DNA of 64,000 nucleotides from Anthopleura xanthogrammica (Eukaryota > Cnidaria > Anthozoa > Actiniaria > Actiniidae). Where the stretch lies: NCBI GenBank assembly GCA_964019055.1, contig OZ025211.1:9430400-9494399 (forward strand). Direction: 5' to 3'. Under the pieces are notes generated by a model. It was not told where the DNA came from. It did no database searches and worked only from the letters and a program-made list of their open reading frames with translations. Positions within the stretch are counted from its first letter, which is position 1. Each line of letters begins with the position of its first letter. Below, piece after piece: positions 14,401 through 46,104 of this stretch. A program made the position numbers and the translations under genes.

Positions 14401-17400
14401 GTCGGTATAACTGCTCCCCACCGTGCATCAAGTCAAGCTCGACAAAGACGTCTCTTAGCTCATTCAGCCAGGTCCCTCCCAGGAGCTATGCCATCGGGTA
14501 TGGACCGTACCCGCGGTATCCCTAAAGGGCGTTCTCCCTCAGCTCCTCCTATACCAAGGGCAAAAGCCATGACAAAGTTCGGTAGCAGATGTGGAACGCC
14601 TTCTCCATCACGATCGGCGCATTCAGCAGTAACAGGATCACGGGCTGACAGGGCGTTTGATGGCGATGCAAATAGAGGTGTCACTATTGACCTTCCACAA
14701 GACGGGCAGAGTGGTTTGCACTTTGGCAAAACTGGTTCTATTGCTAGCGGGTAAGCTCCGTTATTTGTGTTTCCGTGAAGTTTTTTCTGCTCCACCGCTG
14801 CTGCTTGTGCGAGATATAAAATGCTGCTATCCCATTAATTCTTCAGTGAAATTAATCAAATCGCCTCTCAGCTCTTGAGTCTCGGGTTAAAGTCCATTGG
14901 GTCTTCCATGATTCGAAGGATTTTCTCTGGGTTCTCTGATTTTTTCTACTCCGCAATACCCAACACGATCTATGAGTTAGCCATGCCCTGACTTAGATCA
15001 GCCCAGAGGTTGTTTCAGGGTTCGGCAATTGGTTGTTTGTTTCGCTAATGCCTTGATAGATCACTGCCAGATTCTAGCGCTTTATGCATCACTCTATCAT
15101 GTCTGACGCAATCCTGAAACTGGCTTTATGTCACATTTCTCACAAAAAAAAAAATTCTTTTGCATTTGTTTCAGGTCTCGAAGTCACAGCATGGCCTTGA
15201 GTCGTCTCCCATTTCGTTGTGGTGTCTCACAACAGGCTCGTTCCGTTACTCCACCGAAGAGCGGATGCTGTGTGTATCCTTTTCTATTCTTCATCATTGT
15301 GTTATTATTATTTTTCATAGATAAAATATTTTAAATTTGTAAAACCTCATTCCTATAGTTACTGGAAGATCATGATGTATACACCGAATCGAAATATGGC
15401 GACCAATTTGAATAACTATCTCGTGTTCACGTGGAAACATAAAAGCGCTTCATTACATGTATGAGAGGCTAGTCAGTCTTAGCCTCCGACGTAGACGCTC
15501 TTAGGGTCGTCACGCAATGTTGCGTGACGACGTGACGAGCCTAAGAACGTCTGCGAGGGAGGCTAAGTCAGTCCAGAACAATAGTTATTCAAATTACCTG
15601 GTCATTGATCGCTTTGGATTAGAAGTATAGCTAGTACAGTTGGCACATTAGATCCACTATAATTTACGGCTAAAAATCTTTAACCAAAGCATAGCGCTCT
15701 TCGTGCAGAAATATTGGGCGATCAATATCCACAATGCAGGTACGTTACTTATTACAAATAAATTATTTTACCTAAAAATAGACTTTAGATTATCCGTCTG
15801 ATTAAAAATAGCACGTTAAGGACAGATGAGCTTAATATAGATAAAATAAGATGTTCCTTGAAGATAGGTAGGATGTCTTTTTGTTTCTTTAAGATATAGT
15901 GAGACGTTTCCTTACGAATGTGGATGTTGTTTGAACTGAGATGTATAGGATATTCCCTCACATATAGGACAAATATGTGTGATGGTCCCAGTATATAAAT
16001 GCTATTTAAATGTTGCTTAAAGATAATGGGATGTTTCCACGTAATTGTTTGTGATATTGCCTGAAGATGTACAAGACGTTGCCTGTAGGTAATGGTATAC
16101 GTTACCAAAAGATGCTTGGAAAAATTTCCCCTAAAAATATTTCATATACTGTTTTTCAACAGGTGTGATCGTCGCAGAATCCCTCTCATTACCGACCTGG
16201 AATATGATATTTTTATACGAGAACATGTTGCCAAAACTCAGATGGTCGTAGTTAGTGTTACATCCTCATCGTAAGTATAACCAACAATGCCAACTATATA
16301 TGTACCACATTGAAAGTCTGAGAGTAAGAGAAATCAATGCTTTTCATTTGTCAAAGGCTGTAGTCTGACAGTCGAAAGTTCATAATTTTACCGCAAAAAT
16401 CTAACCACGTGTACGTTTTACTTTTTTATAATGTCTTATCCTGGTTCCATTTTTAAAAGAATGCTTTTCATTTGGTTAGATTCCCAGACGCAAACCCATG
16501 TGATTCCATGCTTGACAAGTTGTTCTACGAAGGAAACAGAAACCGTTCCATACCGTGTGTTCAGGTACACTTCAATATCCTGGTTCTTCCGAGGTCCAGA
16601 ATTCTTAAGATTTCATCCCCAAGGTTTTTGAATTGACAGACCATCCTTTTAGAGCTCAAATCAAGGTTAAGTTTATTATCATCCTTTCTCGTATCGCCAT
16701 GAGTTGCATTTCCTTATCCATTCCAGTTTATTCTTTTTGCCGCAGTTTTTACACATTTCTAGTTACTCCAGGCGGATTTCTTCCTCTCCGTTCACTGTCC
16801 TTTATCAGTCCAGATAGGCAGAATAGCTTGAACAAAATCCCCAAATGCATAGAATATTCGGTGATAAGGTAGACATTATCGATGATGCGATAATTCATGC
16901 CATCTTATTTTTTCCCAACTCTCAGGCCCGTCATGATCCATACCGTCTGTTACGATACGACATAGCCATTGCTGCACGTGATACAGACCACGCGCAGCCT
17001 CTATTGCTTACAAGACATAACGCTGTTCCTGGAATGTTTCTGGTAAGAACCTTTTTTATAATTATGCATTTCTTATTTGCTATTCTCTGTCTGCAAGTTA
17101 CGTCATCGCCTCCATATTGGTGGTATTTTACAAGGAAAGATTTCTCATTACGTATACCTTCCTTGCCTACCATGCATCATTACGTCTTTCAGTTGTAAAA
17201 TTCTGATCTTGAGTCTCTCATCGTTATAGTAGAATGGACAGAAAAAGAAATCCTAATAGTAGTTTGTGCTAACATCATTTCATTTCTTCTTTATATTCCA
17301 GATGTATATAGGAGGAAAACTGCTGTTTGCTGATCACATATTTAATGGTTACGGTAACGCCAGGAAGGACTTCTTAAAACAAGTACGTACTCATTTTTTG

Positions 17401-18166
17401 TAACGCATTGTTGAACGTTGTAAATATACGTTCCTGGTAATGTTTAGAAGCTGTGGTTTCTCCATCATTAGGGTGCATTTCGTATGACTGCAATAAACGT
17501 ATGGCACGGACGAACGGATATCATCAATATCTTTCATAACCGTACCGTGCCGTGTGACTGATGACTTAATCTCTAGGTGTTCAAAAGATTAATCTTGAGG
17601 TATTCCTGATTTTCTTTTTCAGATTATGAAAACTCGTAAAGACAGTCTAGCTGGGAACGCCTTGCCTTACGACTTCAGGCTCAGTCCAACACGCGGCCGT
17701 TCAGGTCCCAGATCAGCCTGGGGAGGAGAGATAGGTGGTCCCAAAATCTCTACTTCGCAACTTGCCATCAGCTCTGAAGATACTTCACGAATCACGTCTG
17801 CCAGTACTCAAGACTCTAAATCTACCGCTTCTGTAGATGTCAGGTAGGATTAAGTCTTTCTCCCTTTGATGACTCTTGAATGAAGGACAATAGGCCATTT
17901 AGTTGAATTCGTACAATACTGCTGTGCTCCTTGATTACAGACTCATTTTCTCAGGGTTAGCCTCATTTCAATGTCAATCTCACATGGGCAGCAAACGTAT
18001 ATATTTAAATTTCAATTGGTGTTTCTGGTTTCTTTTTAGGCGTGGTGCTCAGTCAGCAACCAGCTTCGTCAACCTCGGTCTTTCGATCGACTCTCCCTAC
18101 CCAATGACTCCAAGACGAATGGAAGACCGCGTGAAAGAATTACCCAAGCTGAACACGGTCGCATGA
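5683..18166 (+). CDS. C3orf20: C3orf20-like protein with FAM194 domain, 21 exons, about 1206 aa
   Basis: Exons: 5683-6778, 8135-8377, 8733-8813, 9063-9156, 9736-9933, 10718-10876, 11679-11718, 12174-12239, 12345-12476, 12603-12650, 12915-12962, 13789-13931, 14361-14750, 15175-15273, 15695-15739, 16163-16270, 16480-16564, 16926-17042, 17302-17382, 17623-17843, 18040-18166. They total 3621 nt, an exact multiple of three, and every junction keeps phase. The N-terminal third is charged and low-complexity. A Gly-rich stretch follows near residues 385-420. The FAM194 region (about 560-715) has DGTTYCYYPSGRVAV, where YYPSG spans a splice junction. The C-terminal block (about 913-1090) contains CRCDRRRIPLITDLEYD, NRSIPCVQ and NGYGNARKDFLKQ, which resemble vertebrate C3orf20 from memory. 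The function of this family is not established. The frame stays open upstream to an acceptor at 5636-5637, so the protein may start in an earlier exon. Confidence 0.8.
7746..8036. repeat. 91-bp tandem repeat, about three copies, in an intron
   Basis: The landmark TAGCGAC(A/C)AGTTGCC recurs at about 7776, 7867 and 7958, a spacing of 91 bases. Copies share CCAAAGTCC, TTTTTGCACTAAT and CATACYTCTA segments with small differences. It lies in the first intron of the C3orf20-like gene, about 100 bases before the Gly-rich exon. Confidence 0.8.
8940..9020. repeat. Dispersed ACGGACAC-type repeat fragment (DNA transposon-like)
   Basis: Short sequence built from TTACGGACAC, ATACGGACAT and GTGTCCGTATTATCGAGG motifs. 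Similar fragments occur near 11575-11610, 12670-12770 and 14240-14310, all in introns of the same gene. The GTCCGTATTATCGAGG-like ends remind me of degenerate Tigger/pogo-type element ends, but no transposase is visible. The assignment is tentative. Confidence 0.4.
10190..10372. mobile_element. MITE family A, copy 1 (inverted repeat)
   Basis: Starts with AGTCCCCTCCAACAGTTCCC, then GCGCCATCTTGAAAGGTAGC and GCATCGAAGCGAGACATGAG. The same segments return in reverse orientation (CTCATGTCTCGCTTCG, CTACCTTTCAAGATGGCGC, AGGGAACC). No coding capacity. Related copies lie at about 13416-13631, 25520-25575 and 32588-32832. This copy sits in the intron between C3orf20-like exons 5 and 6. Confidence 0.8.
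10900..11046. mobile_element. Palindromic MITE in a C3orf20-like intron
   Basis: The arms TATAGACCCCTTGCAGTACG and TTTGGAGGACAAAACAATAG are mirrored by TTTTGTCCTCCAAATTGAGC and AAAAGGGGTCTATAG. A diverged relative lies at about 13970-14100, with ATAGACCTCTTTCATGTGAC at one end and TTTGTCTTCCAAATCGATC inside. The element is non-autonomous, with no open frame of its own. Confidence 0.75.
11340..11450. repeat. Retroposon-like 3' tail with (TTA)n
   Basis: The sequence TTGTAAAGCGCCTTAGAA, then GCGCGCTATATAAATAAAG, is followed by an ATT/TTA run of about 50 bases. A second copy of the same pattern (TGTAAAGCGCATTAGA, then AAGCGCTATATAAG, then TTTATT repeats) is at about 54710-54785. This looks like a shared SINE or LINE 3' end. 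The 5' part is not recognisable. Confidence 0.55.
11742..11912. mobile_element. Hairpin MITE with GTGCAACATTGCGC arms
   Basis: GCGGACACACGGTGCAACAT at the left is repeated inverted as ATGTTGCACCGTGTGTCCG at the right, about 170 bases in total, with further internal complementarity (GCAACAAATTGCG). It lies in the intron between C3orf20-like exons 7 and 8. Confidence 0.8.
11936..12112. mobile_element. Inverted-repeat element with GTTTGTCATCCGA arms
   Basis: The left arm CATGTTTTTTATTTACTGAT then GTTTGTCATCCGA is mirrored by TCGGATGACAAACG and AGTAAATAAAAAAACATG. Outer parts (GAATGAAAGATAGAAAGAGA and its mirror) extend the palindrome to about 175 bases. It follows directly after the previous hairpin element. 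Confidence 0.8.
13059..13402. mobile_element. MITE with AAAGGGGCACTTGGATGAAA terminal inverted repeats
   Basis: About 340 bases bounded by TTAAAGGGGCACTTGGATGA at the left and its reverse complement TTTCATCCAAGTGCCCCTTT at the right. The interior is AT-rich with no open frame. It is intronic in the C3orf20-like gene. Confidence 0.85.
13416..13632. mobile_element. MITE family A, copy 2 (full-length, near-palindromic)
   Basis: ATAGTCCTTTTCACAGTTCC at the left mirrors GGAACTGTGGAGATGACTAT at the right. Inside are CATCTTGAAAGGTAGCCGTG and CTACCTTTCAAGATGGCAC, and TGATAGAGAC with its mirror at the centre. This is the best-preserved copy of the family in the window. Confidence 0.85.
15398..15613. 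mobile_element. Nested hairpin element in a C3orf20-like intron
   Basis: The outer arms GACCAATTTGAATAACTAT and ATAGTTATTCAAATTACCTG enclose an inner hairpin. In the inner hairpin, CTTAGCCTCCGACGTAGACG mirrors CGTCTGCGAGGGAGGCTAAG around the self-complementary centre TCGTCACGCAATGTTGCGTG. No coding content. Confidence 0.8.
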
Positions 18167-19752
18167 TTAGTGTGGTCAAATAGATAACGTAAAATGCATC
18201 AATATTTAAGATAAATTATTAATTTTAACATGAAATATATTCTATTTTTGTAACTATTGTAAATAAGAGATGTTATTATCGCTAAAAAGATTAGCAGTTA
18301 TTTTATTTAAAAAAATATGAATGAAAATTGAAAAGTTTATGAGCTTTTACTGCAATAAAAATGAAAAGTCTTGTTACAATTCCTTTGTGATGAATGCAAT
18401 TTCTGTACAAAGTTCATCCGACTGACTACAGACTACAGGAGCAGTCGAAAATTAAGTGTTACAGTTTTACAGTTATAATTTTTTCCCGATCAGTTTCAAA
18501 CATTTGATAATCAAAAACGTCTTCTTTCACTGATCGCTCCTATGACACATGTCTTTTTTAATTCTCCTTGTGGTTTTCTCTCATTTACTATTTTCTTTTT
18601 TTAACCCTCTTTTTCGAATCACAGACTTCCCACTGTTCTGTGTGCTCAAAAAAAGCTATGCAGAAATCTTTTATGCCATATATTATTTGTATGATTAATG
18701 GCCCGCTTTTCATCCTAAATTTATTTAGATTAAACTAAGATTATTATACTAATTTTTCATGGTTTGTACGTGACCAAGAAAACCAATTTCTACTCTACTT
18801 TTCTGAATTATTGGTTTACGCTCATCAAAATTTCAACAATTTGACAGCAAAAATTTCCCCAGACGTTTTGGTCGCGTGATTATAAAACGGGTGGAAATGT
18901 AACCTGTCATGTCTCTTGTCGAAATGAATTTGCAAAAAAGACAAGGCCTCTAGTGTAATCTGCCATTTTTCGCTTCATCTTTAACTTGTCGAAGTGAAGT
19001 GAATGTGAGTGGGATGGAAAATGTATTTGACGGTTTTTCGGACAAGTGGATAAAGAGAATTTGAAATTCAATTTTAAAAGATAAGCATCTTTTGTCTGTT
19101 CTAATTAAAGAAATATTCCAAGATGACACGGGGAAAAAATTCCACACTCTTTATTAAAAACATTCATATTTATACTTTACGAGATGTAGTGACGACCTGC
19201 ATCAAATTGTCGTTCTGTGATTGGTTCATTTAGCAGGTGGCACGGGTCCTTGTGTGTTCGTAAGCTTTGAACCCTCATTGACAAAACAATAGCCCTCGAC
19301 GCATGCGTACTCTGAGAAAAAAACTATAAGCTGATTTGGACGATCTACCTTGTTAAATATCAAGCATTTGTCTGATTTCAAAGCCAATAGTACTAAATTT
19401 TGTCTATCCAAAGATCCAAAACTGGAATAGTTGAAAAACCTGTAGTGTTTGTGGATTGGTTTGGTTTCTATTTGGAATCATTGTCATGGAGTTATGAGTA
19501 TATCGGTCAATATTGAAGCAACTCGGCCAAAAATGGACCTTTCATAATACAACAGACACAAACAAACGTCTAATGTGCATTGAACGGATGATTAATATCA
19601 CCCAAAATTGGCAGCTTATGCCATAACGAGCAAGAGAACTTTGACATTATTTTATGACTTCTGGAAAATATTATGAAATGAAATGCTGTTGGCTATACAC
19701 GATCAACATGCGAAAAGCTCTATAGGAGGAGCTGGAATTCTTCAAAAACTCG
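18167..19752. other. 3' UTR and spacer between the C3orf20-like and sulfotransferase genes
   Basis: AT-rich sequence. A polyadenylation signal AATAAA at about 18354 lies 190 bases after the TGA and is a plausible 3' end for the C3orf20-like transcript. No other gene or clear repeat was seen. The promoter of the next gene should lie in the right half, but no specific element stands out. Confidence 0.5.
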
Positions 19753-22700
19753 ATGAAGCTGAGGAAGCTGATTAATTTCGAGGAAATGATCAACCGAAGA
19801 GTTTCCAAGTTCAAAGCCTTTGTGGTTTTTACGGTTATTAATTTGATACTCATATTGGCGGTCATCAAGTTCTACAAGCTATCAGTTATAGTATCACTGA
19901 AAGGAAACAGGTTTCCAGAGACACGTAGAATATTGTTGGCTCGGGATATTGGGAAGAAAAGGTAAGTTCAGTTGCACATACCGAATGAAAATTATTTACT
20001 TCACGTTTGACTTATCGTCCATATACCGCAATTGAATCAATGCCTATTCTAAGCCATAGGCACAGGAAAAAATTAGAATACTTTAATTATTGTGTATATA
20101 TAGTTATATATACCGCAAAGACCTGATTTTCAGTTCTGTAATGTTGTCTGCTTTTTCTATCCGTTTTCTATGAAACTATGAGTAAAAATATGATGCTAAT
20201 TTAACGTGGGAAAAAACTATCAAAATTCAGCCCTTTCAGCCTTGTGGCATTTTTCATCTTTCCATTTAATAATTTAATAAGACGGGTTCCGAAAATGATG
20301 AAATTTCTTCCGAAAGTCAGTCTGTTCTTTTCCTAGAAACTTTGCCTTGAAATATTGGAAATAAAAATAGTAAAATTTAAGATCATTCAAGGTAACGGTG
20401 TTAAGATAGCGTTACTTAATAAACACGTTGCCAACGATACACTATATTTTATTTAAAAAATAAATGCTGTAATATATATGAATTATCAAGTTGTGATAAA
20501 GGCTTGATTCATTTCACCCAGTACAATGTTTGATACTAATATTGGCGATCATCAAGTCAAGATTCGATTCCAATGTGTTTTAACTCCTGTCCTCTGAATC
20601 TCGTAACCGAGGAGGTTCCTCTCCGTCCCAAAAAGCGGCGAGGAACGCCTGCAAAACAGGATATGATGACGAGTCCAAGGATCGATTAGTCTGTGACCAG
20701 AGTGATGAGAGACGGAGCATTAATTATAATACTCCCGTTTCGAGTTCTCTTTTACGCTGTGTTAGCCTCAATTGTGCGTAAATTATGCAGAAATTTAGAT
20801 AAAACTCGTGAAATTTCAAAGTATTTTTATTGTCTTCTTTACACACAGATCTCTTGAATTTCCACGGGCTGTTACTGAATAAAAGAATATATTACACGGT
20901 TTTGAGGCTAACACAGCGTAAAAGAGAACTCGAAACGGGAGTAATAGCAGCGCATTCATGATAATCGGTAAAGATAGAGTTTTATCGTTTGTTTTAGTTG
21001 TTTATTTACTGTAGTTTTCAAATTCTATAATTGTTATTTTTAAGGGAATGAACGATTAACAGATAGTTGACATCAATATTGGGCGGGCTATGAAAGCGAT
21101 GATTATAATTGTCCATTTCAATGCAAACCGTATTGTTTTATCAGTTGTGTAAGTACTCTCAGGTGAATATACATGTTGGTGGAAAAAAGACAGTTCCCCT
21201 ATACAAATTAAATACGTTATTAAGACTGCCTACTATTGAACGTTCGATTTGAGCCCACGAGCTTGCGCGCTTAAAACCCGCTAAATTACCATAGCAACTC
21301 AGGTTACAGAATTTTATTATGAACGTAATGAAGGCTATATAGTTTTCGCGCTTTTCCTTCAAAAACCTTTTGATTTGCTTGAGTTTTATCGTGAATATCT
21401 CGCAAAAAAAAAAAACCTCGGTACATTTTTTTCAGATTTGAAATCTGTATCAAATAAGCCTATTCACAGTTTAAGAATCGTTATCAGTGCGCAAGCGATT
21501 TTATCCCGAATTTCTCACCTTCTTTTGTTTAAACCTTCTTTTGTTTTTAATTAAACAAAAGAAGGTGAGAAATTCGGGATAAAATCGCATGCGCACTGAT
21601 AACAATCCTTAAACTGTGAATAGGCTTATTTGGGTCAAACAATTGTGATTTTTCATGGATATTTTTAGTAGAGAGTTACTACCTAAAGCGTACGTAGAAC
21701 CAACCTTTTAATCATTATTTTAATTTTTGATAAATAAATGTTTTTGTCAAACTTTCCTAGCTTTTGAAAAAGTGGCCATTTTATACCTCGCTCCACCAAT
21801 CCGGCTCCATGTGGTCTTCATAGCTGCCATGTTGGTTGACTTGAACAAATGATTTGGCCTTGCTGTCATTCGATATGTCATTCAAAATGGCAGCCACTTT
21901 TTGTATACACCCGCGATATTAATATTGACTTGAACAAATGATTTGGCCTTGCTGTCATTCGATATGTCATTCAAAATGGCAGCCACTTTTTGTATCCACC
22001 CGCGATATTAATATTGACTTGAACAAATGATTTGGCCTTGCTGTCTTTCAATATGTCATTCAAAATGGCGGCCACTTTTTGTATCCACCCGGGATATTAA
22101 TATTGACTTGAACAAATGATTTGTCCTTGCTGTCTTTTGGTATGTCATTCAAAATGGCGGCCACTTTTTGTATCCACCCGGGATATTAATATTGACTTGA
22201 ACAAATGATTTGGCCTTGCTGTCTTTTGGCATGTCATCCAACATGGCGACCACATCTTGTATCTACCGATCAGTGAGTTTCTTTTCGTTTCTTTTTTTAG
22301 GTGTATTCCAAAGAAGAATGTTGTCTTCATCAAAACCCACAAAACAGGCAGCAGTACAATCACGAACATCCTTAGTCGCTATGGCGACCGAAACAACCTT
22401 GCATTCGCTCTCCCAAAAGATGGACACAATCGACTCGGTTGGCCTTGGTTCCTAAGGCTTGATCACGTGGTGCATTACAACAATACCCCGCCCAATATAC
22501 TGGGCAGTCATTCCAGGTATAACCGAGCTGTCCTAGAACAGCTGATGCCTAACGATACCATTTACGTGACAATATTGCGTGACCCTGTAACGCAATTCGA
22601 ATCGACATTTTCATATATGGGATTTGGGAAGCTTTTGGGTATATCAAACAAGTCAGATCCACTTGTTGCATTTTTCGAAAACCCGAAAGAAATCCTTGTG

Positions 22701-23384
22701 AACTATTTGCTAACACAAGACTTGAGGATTTACAGTGACAGATTAAAGCTTATAAGAAATGGCATGTTTTTTGATCTTGGGCTAGAGCCTAAAGACTTTG
22801 AAAACCAAGATAGGGTTGATAAATCTATAACAGAATTGAATTCCCAGTTTGACCTCGTCATGTTAATGGAACACTTCGACGAGTCACTGGTTCTTCTGAA
22901 GCGACTTTTGTGTTGGGATATCAACGATATGATGTACTTTCATTTAAATGAACGACGCAGCTCTCAAAAAAGAACGCAATTTTCTCATAGTTTAGTCGAT
23001 AAGATTCGAAATTGGAGCTCAGCAGATGTGAAGTTGTACGAACACTTTCGTAAAGTTTTTATCGACAAACTATCTCATCTAGATGAGGAATTTAACAACG
23101 AAGTTAAAAGTTTACAACTTCGGAATTACTACCTCCAACACCTATGTTTAACGGAAAACAAGGATGCTTCAAACCCAGGGCTTTACGACGCTAATGTTAG
23201 AACGTTCACAATTCGACAGAATATCACATCAGCTTTACGTAGAACTTGTGATCGAATGTTATGGGATGAGATCAAATATTTGAGGTATCTCAGAAGAAAG
23301 CAAGATGACATGCTTGGTATAAAGACATCGTGGTTTGATAGCTTCCCAGGGTACAAGTGGTTAGCCTCCACCATATTTAGTTGA
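19753..23384 (+). CDS. Galactose/galactosylceramide 3-O-sulfotransferase-like (Gal3ST family), 2 exons, 430 aa
   Basis: Exon 1 is 19753-19961 (donor AG/GTAAGT) and exon 2 is 22301-23384 (acceptor TTTTTTTAG). They join in phase to 431 codons including the stop. Exon 1 encodes a short cytoplasmic basic tail and one membrane segment (about residues 22-45), giving the type II topology of a Golgi enzyme. Exon 2 carries the luminal catalytic domain. The PAPS 5'-phosphosulfate loop is KTHKTGSST near residues 81-89, and the 3'-phosphate site is in VTILRDPVTQFES near 159-171. GWPWFLRLDHVVHYN and the C-terminal tyrosine/arginine-rich region fit PF06990. Family members sulfate galactose on glycolipids or glycans; the acceptor cannot be told from sequence. 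The length is close to vertebrate Gal3STs. Confidence 0.9.
20731..20944. mobile_element. Long inverted-repeat element in the sulfotransferase intron
   Basis: ACTCCCGTTTCGAGTTCTCT at the left, continuing TTTACGCTGTGTTAGCCTC, is mirrored almost perfectly by GAGGCTAACACAGCGTAAAA and GAGAACTCGAAACGGGAGT at the right. The arms are about 40 bases with a spacer of about 135 bases and no open frame. This suggests a MITE. Confidence 0.85.
21453..21631. mobile_element. MITE family B, copy 1 (palindrome with GCATGCGCACTGA)
   Basis: AATAAGCCTATTCACAGTTT and GATTTTATCCCGAATTTCTC are mirrored by GAGAAATTCGGGATAAAATC and AAACTGTGAATAGGCTTATT, around a centre of repeated CCTTCTTTTGTTT. A second, diverged copy lies at about 25297-25481, where the CCTTCTTTTGTTTAAA unit is expanded to several copies. 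Confidence 0.85.
21838..22268. repeat. 89-bp tandem repeat, about 4.8 copies, just before sulfotransferase exon 2
   Basis: The landmark TTGAACAAATGATTTGGCCT recurs at about 21841, 21930, 22019, 22108 and 22197, a constant 89-base period. Each unit contains ATGTCATTCAAAATGGCRGC and CCACTTTTTGTATCCACCCG. The last unit is diverged and incomplete and ends about 35 bases before the exon 2 acceptor at 22300. The AAAATGGCGGC core resembles the YY1 binding motif, which is inference only. Confidence 0.9.
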
Positions 23385-24871
23385 TAACGTTGGAACTCGC
23401 CATTTTTGCATTCCTCATGATACATTGTGGTATTGAGGGTAACCAGGGGGGGGGGGGGGGAACTGTCATAACATTAAACGTTCTTCAAACGAATATTATT
23501 GTGTGCATATGGCGTGAATTTTTTGTCGTTTCTAGAAGTATGAGAGGTGCTGAGTTCGATTCCAATATGAATATGTTTTATACATATAGTTCTTTCTAAA
23601 AAAAAAATTTTGCGTTTAAATTAATGGTTAAAAGAGGCAAAGGAGAGACAAGACTTAAGTTACAAAAAGGAACGGAAAAGAATAAAAGAAAGTTAATAGC
23701 CTCTTTCATAATTTCAAATACATACCAATAATATTGTATAAAGCAAAGCATGTTCAAATATACCTTTTTCTTGGGGTATTTTTCCCATTTCAGACCACGT
23801 GTCATTCTCTTGAGAATAATATTCTTTGTTTGAGTTGTATACATATTCATGTGTCTTCTCATGCGCACACTTAAACTTAATTAGAATTTCAGCTAGAATT
23901 TCAACCTTACCTCCGAATAACCGGCTTGAATGACAGATGATCAACCATATCGTATTTTGCAGTGTTCTGTAGATGTTTTCTTTTCAATCTTAGGCACCTA
24001 GTGCTGCTTGAAACCTTTCATGATATCACTGGCCATGGAATCTTCATGTTCGTAGTGGTCCTGTATCTACAGCCAACTCTTAACATCTACATAATCCAGT
24101 TTAGTGGCGTTTTCTATAGTTTCAAATACCCACAAACAGCAAATTAAAGAAGGCAGTTCACGGCTTCGAAAGCTACTCTGTTTGAGCACTGAATGCATGC
24201 AGTTGCTTTTAAATCGATCTTGGTTCAAAATGGTCGAATGAGTAGTTTGGTTTTAATTAATGCAGTGCTCCTTTGAAATACCATTGCAAGCTATTTGTCA
24301 TTCTCTGCGAAAAGGTGCCAAAAAAACTGTGTTAAATGAGGCCAATTATACAAAAGGGTTCTCAACAGGCACAATGGAACGTATTTGCACGAATGAAAAT
24401 CATTTTCCGAAGAAAAAAATCATATTGTTTTGTCTTACAACACGGACTGCCTTTAATAAAACACATCTACATTTCTTAAACCAAAGCAATGCTCTTGTAA
24501 GGCGTGCAAGAAAGAGGCAAATTTTGAAATGCTAACCGCTTTCTTCGAAGTGCATTTGCAGGTTTTCATTCAATCCCCGATCACAGAATCATAAAACACA
24601 GCCATATTTTTAAACCGTGTTTGCCAAAGCACAAGACGAAAACTCATACAACACCTATGAATCCAAATGTGCATTTGATTCGGATTGAAGCAGGTCGATC
24701 AACGATTATAGAAACAGCGTTCAGTGCGCGATCCGCTCAATCGCTGGCTGCGCGCGCTCATTCCCGTGTTCCAAAAATCAATTAAACATCATAAAATTAA
24801 CTGTCTGTTGACTTCACTTGTTCGATGATTCCATAAAACTACGATACTTTTTCCCCAGTTGATAACGCAAA
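23385..24871. other. Spacer between the sulfotransferase and myosin genes, with a dispersed repeat
   Basis: A G13 run lies near 23448. Around 23775-23880 there is a repeat with CATTTCAGACCACGTGTCAT, CTTGAGAATA and ATGTGTCTTCTCATGCGCAC. Related copies occur at about 25140-25280 (itself inverted) and 40520-40610. No gene is supported. Sequence around 24720-24870 directly before the myosin ATG is the likely promoter and 5' UTR. Confidence 0.5.
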
Positions 24872-45590
<20,719 letters not shown>

Positions 45591-46104
45591 GGCTAGTTAA
45601 TTCAATATATTGTAAACATTATTGCAAGAATAATAAATAATAAAATATAACATCTTTTACCATTAATGAAGTAAATGAAAATAAAATTAATATGTTATAC
45701 AAGTTGAAAATATACCGATAATGGGTGGGGATACTCACTCGTCTCTCCTTTAAAGTGCTTGATTTCTCTTTCATTTGTTTCTTTATACGCTTCTCCTTTA
45801 GTTGATATTCCTTTCATTCTGTTTTCATTTCTTCCCCGTCTTGTTTTCTTTGTCTTTTCGTTTTTTTCCTGTCCTCTTTTTCATTTTTTTTGTCCTGTCC
45901 TTTCATCTTTTTACTTCTTCCTTTTTTGTTTTTTCCTCAGTTATTTTTTTGATTCCTTTGATTTTGATTTTACTTCCTTTCCTTTCCTTTCCTCCCCCCC
46001 CCCCCCCCCCCCCTAACATTTTCATGATGAAGCGTCGTACGAGCTTCTCTCATGACATCAATGTTTATTCATGATATATCGGACATGTGGACACCGAACT
46101 TCTT
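45591..46104. other. Myosin 3' UTR and pyrimidine-rich low-complexity sequence
   Basis: After the TGA, several AATAAA signals occur at 45630-45650. A CT/TTTC-rich stretch follows, ending in a run of about 20 C near 45995. The first 90 bases are repeated with changes at 48561-48650, as part of the partial duplication. Confidence 0.7.

Noticed and set aside
24260..24535. 91-codon open frame before the myosin
   Set aside because: No family resemblance, no splice context and composition like the surrounding AT-rich spacer.
45759..46074. Phe/Pro-rich open frames after the myosin stop
   Set aside because: Low-complexity 3' flank with a poly-C run.
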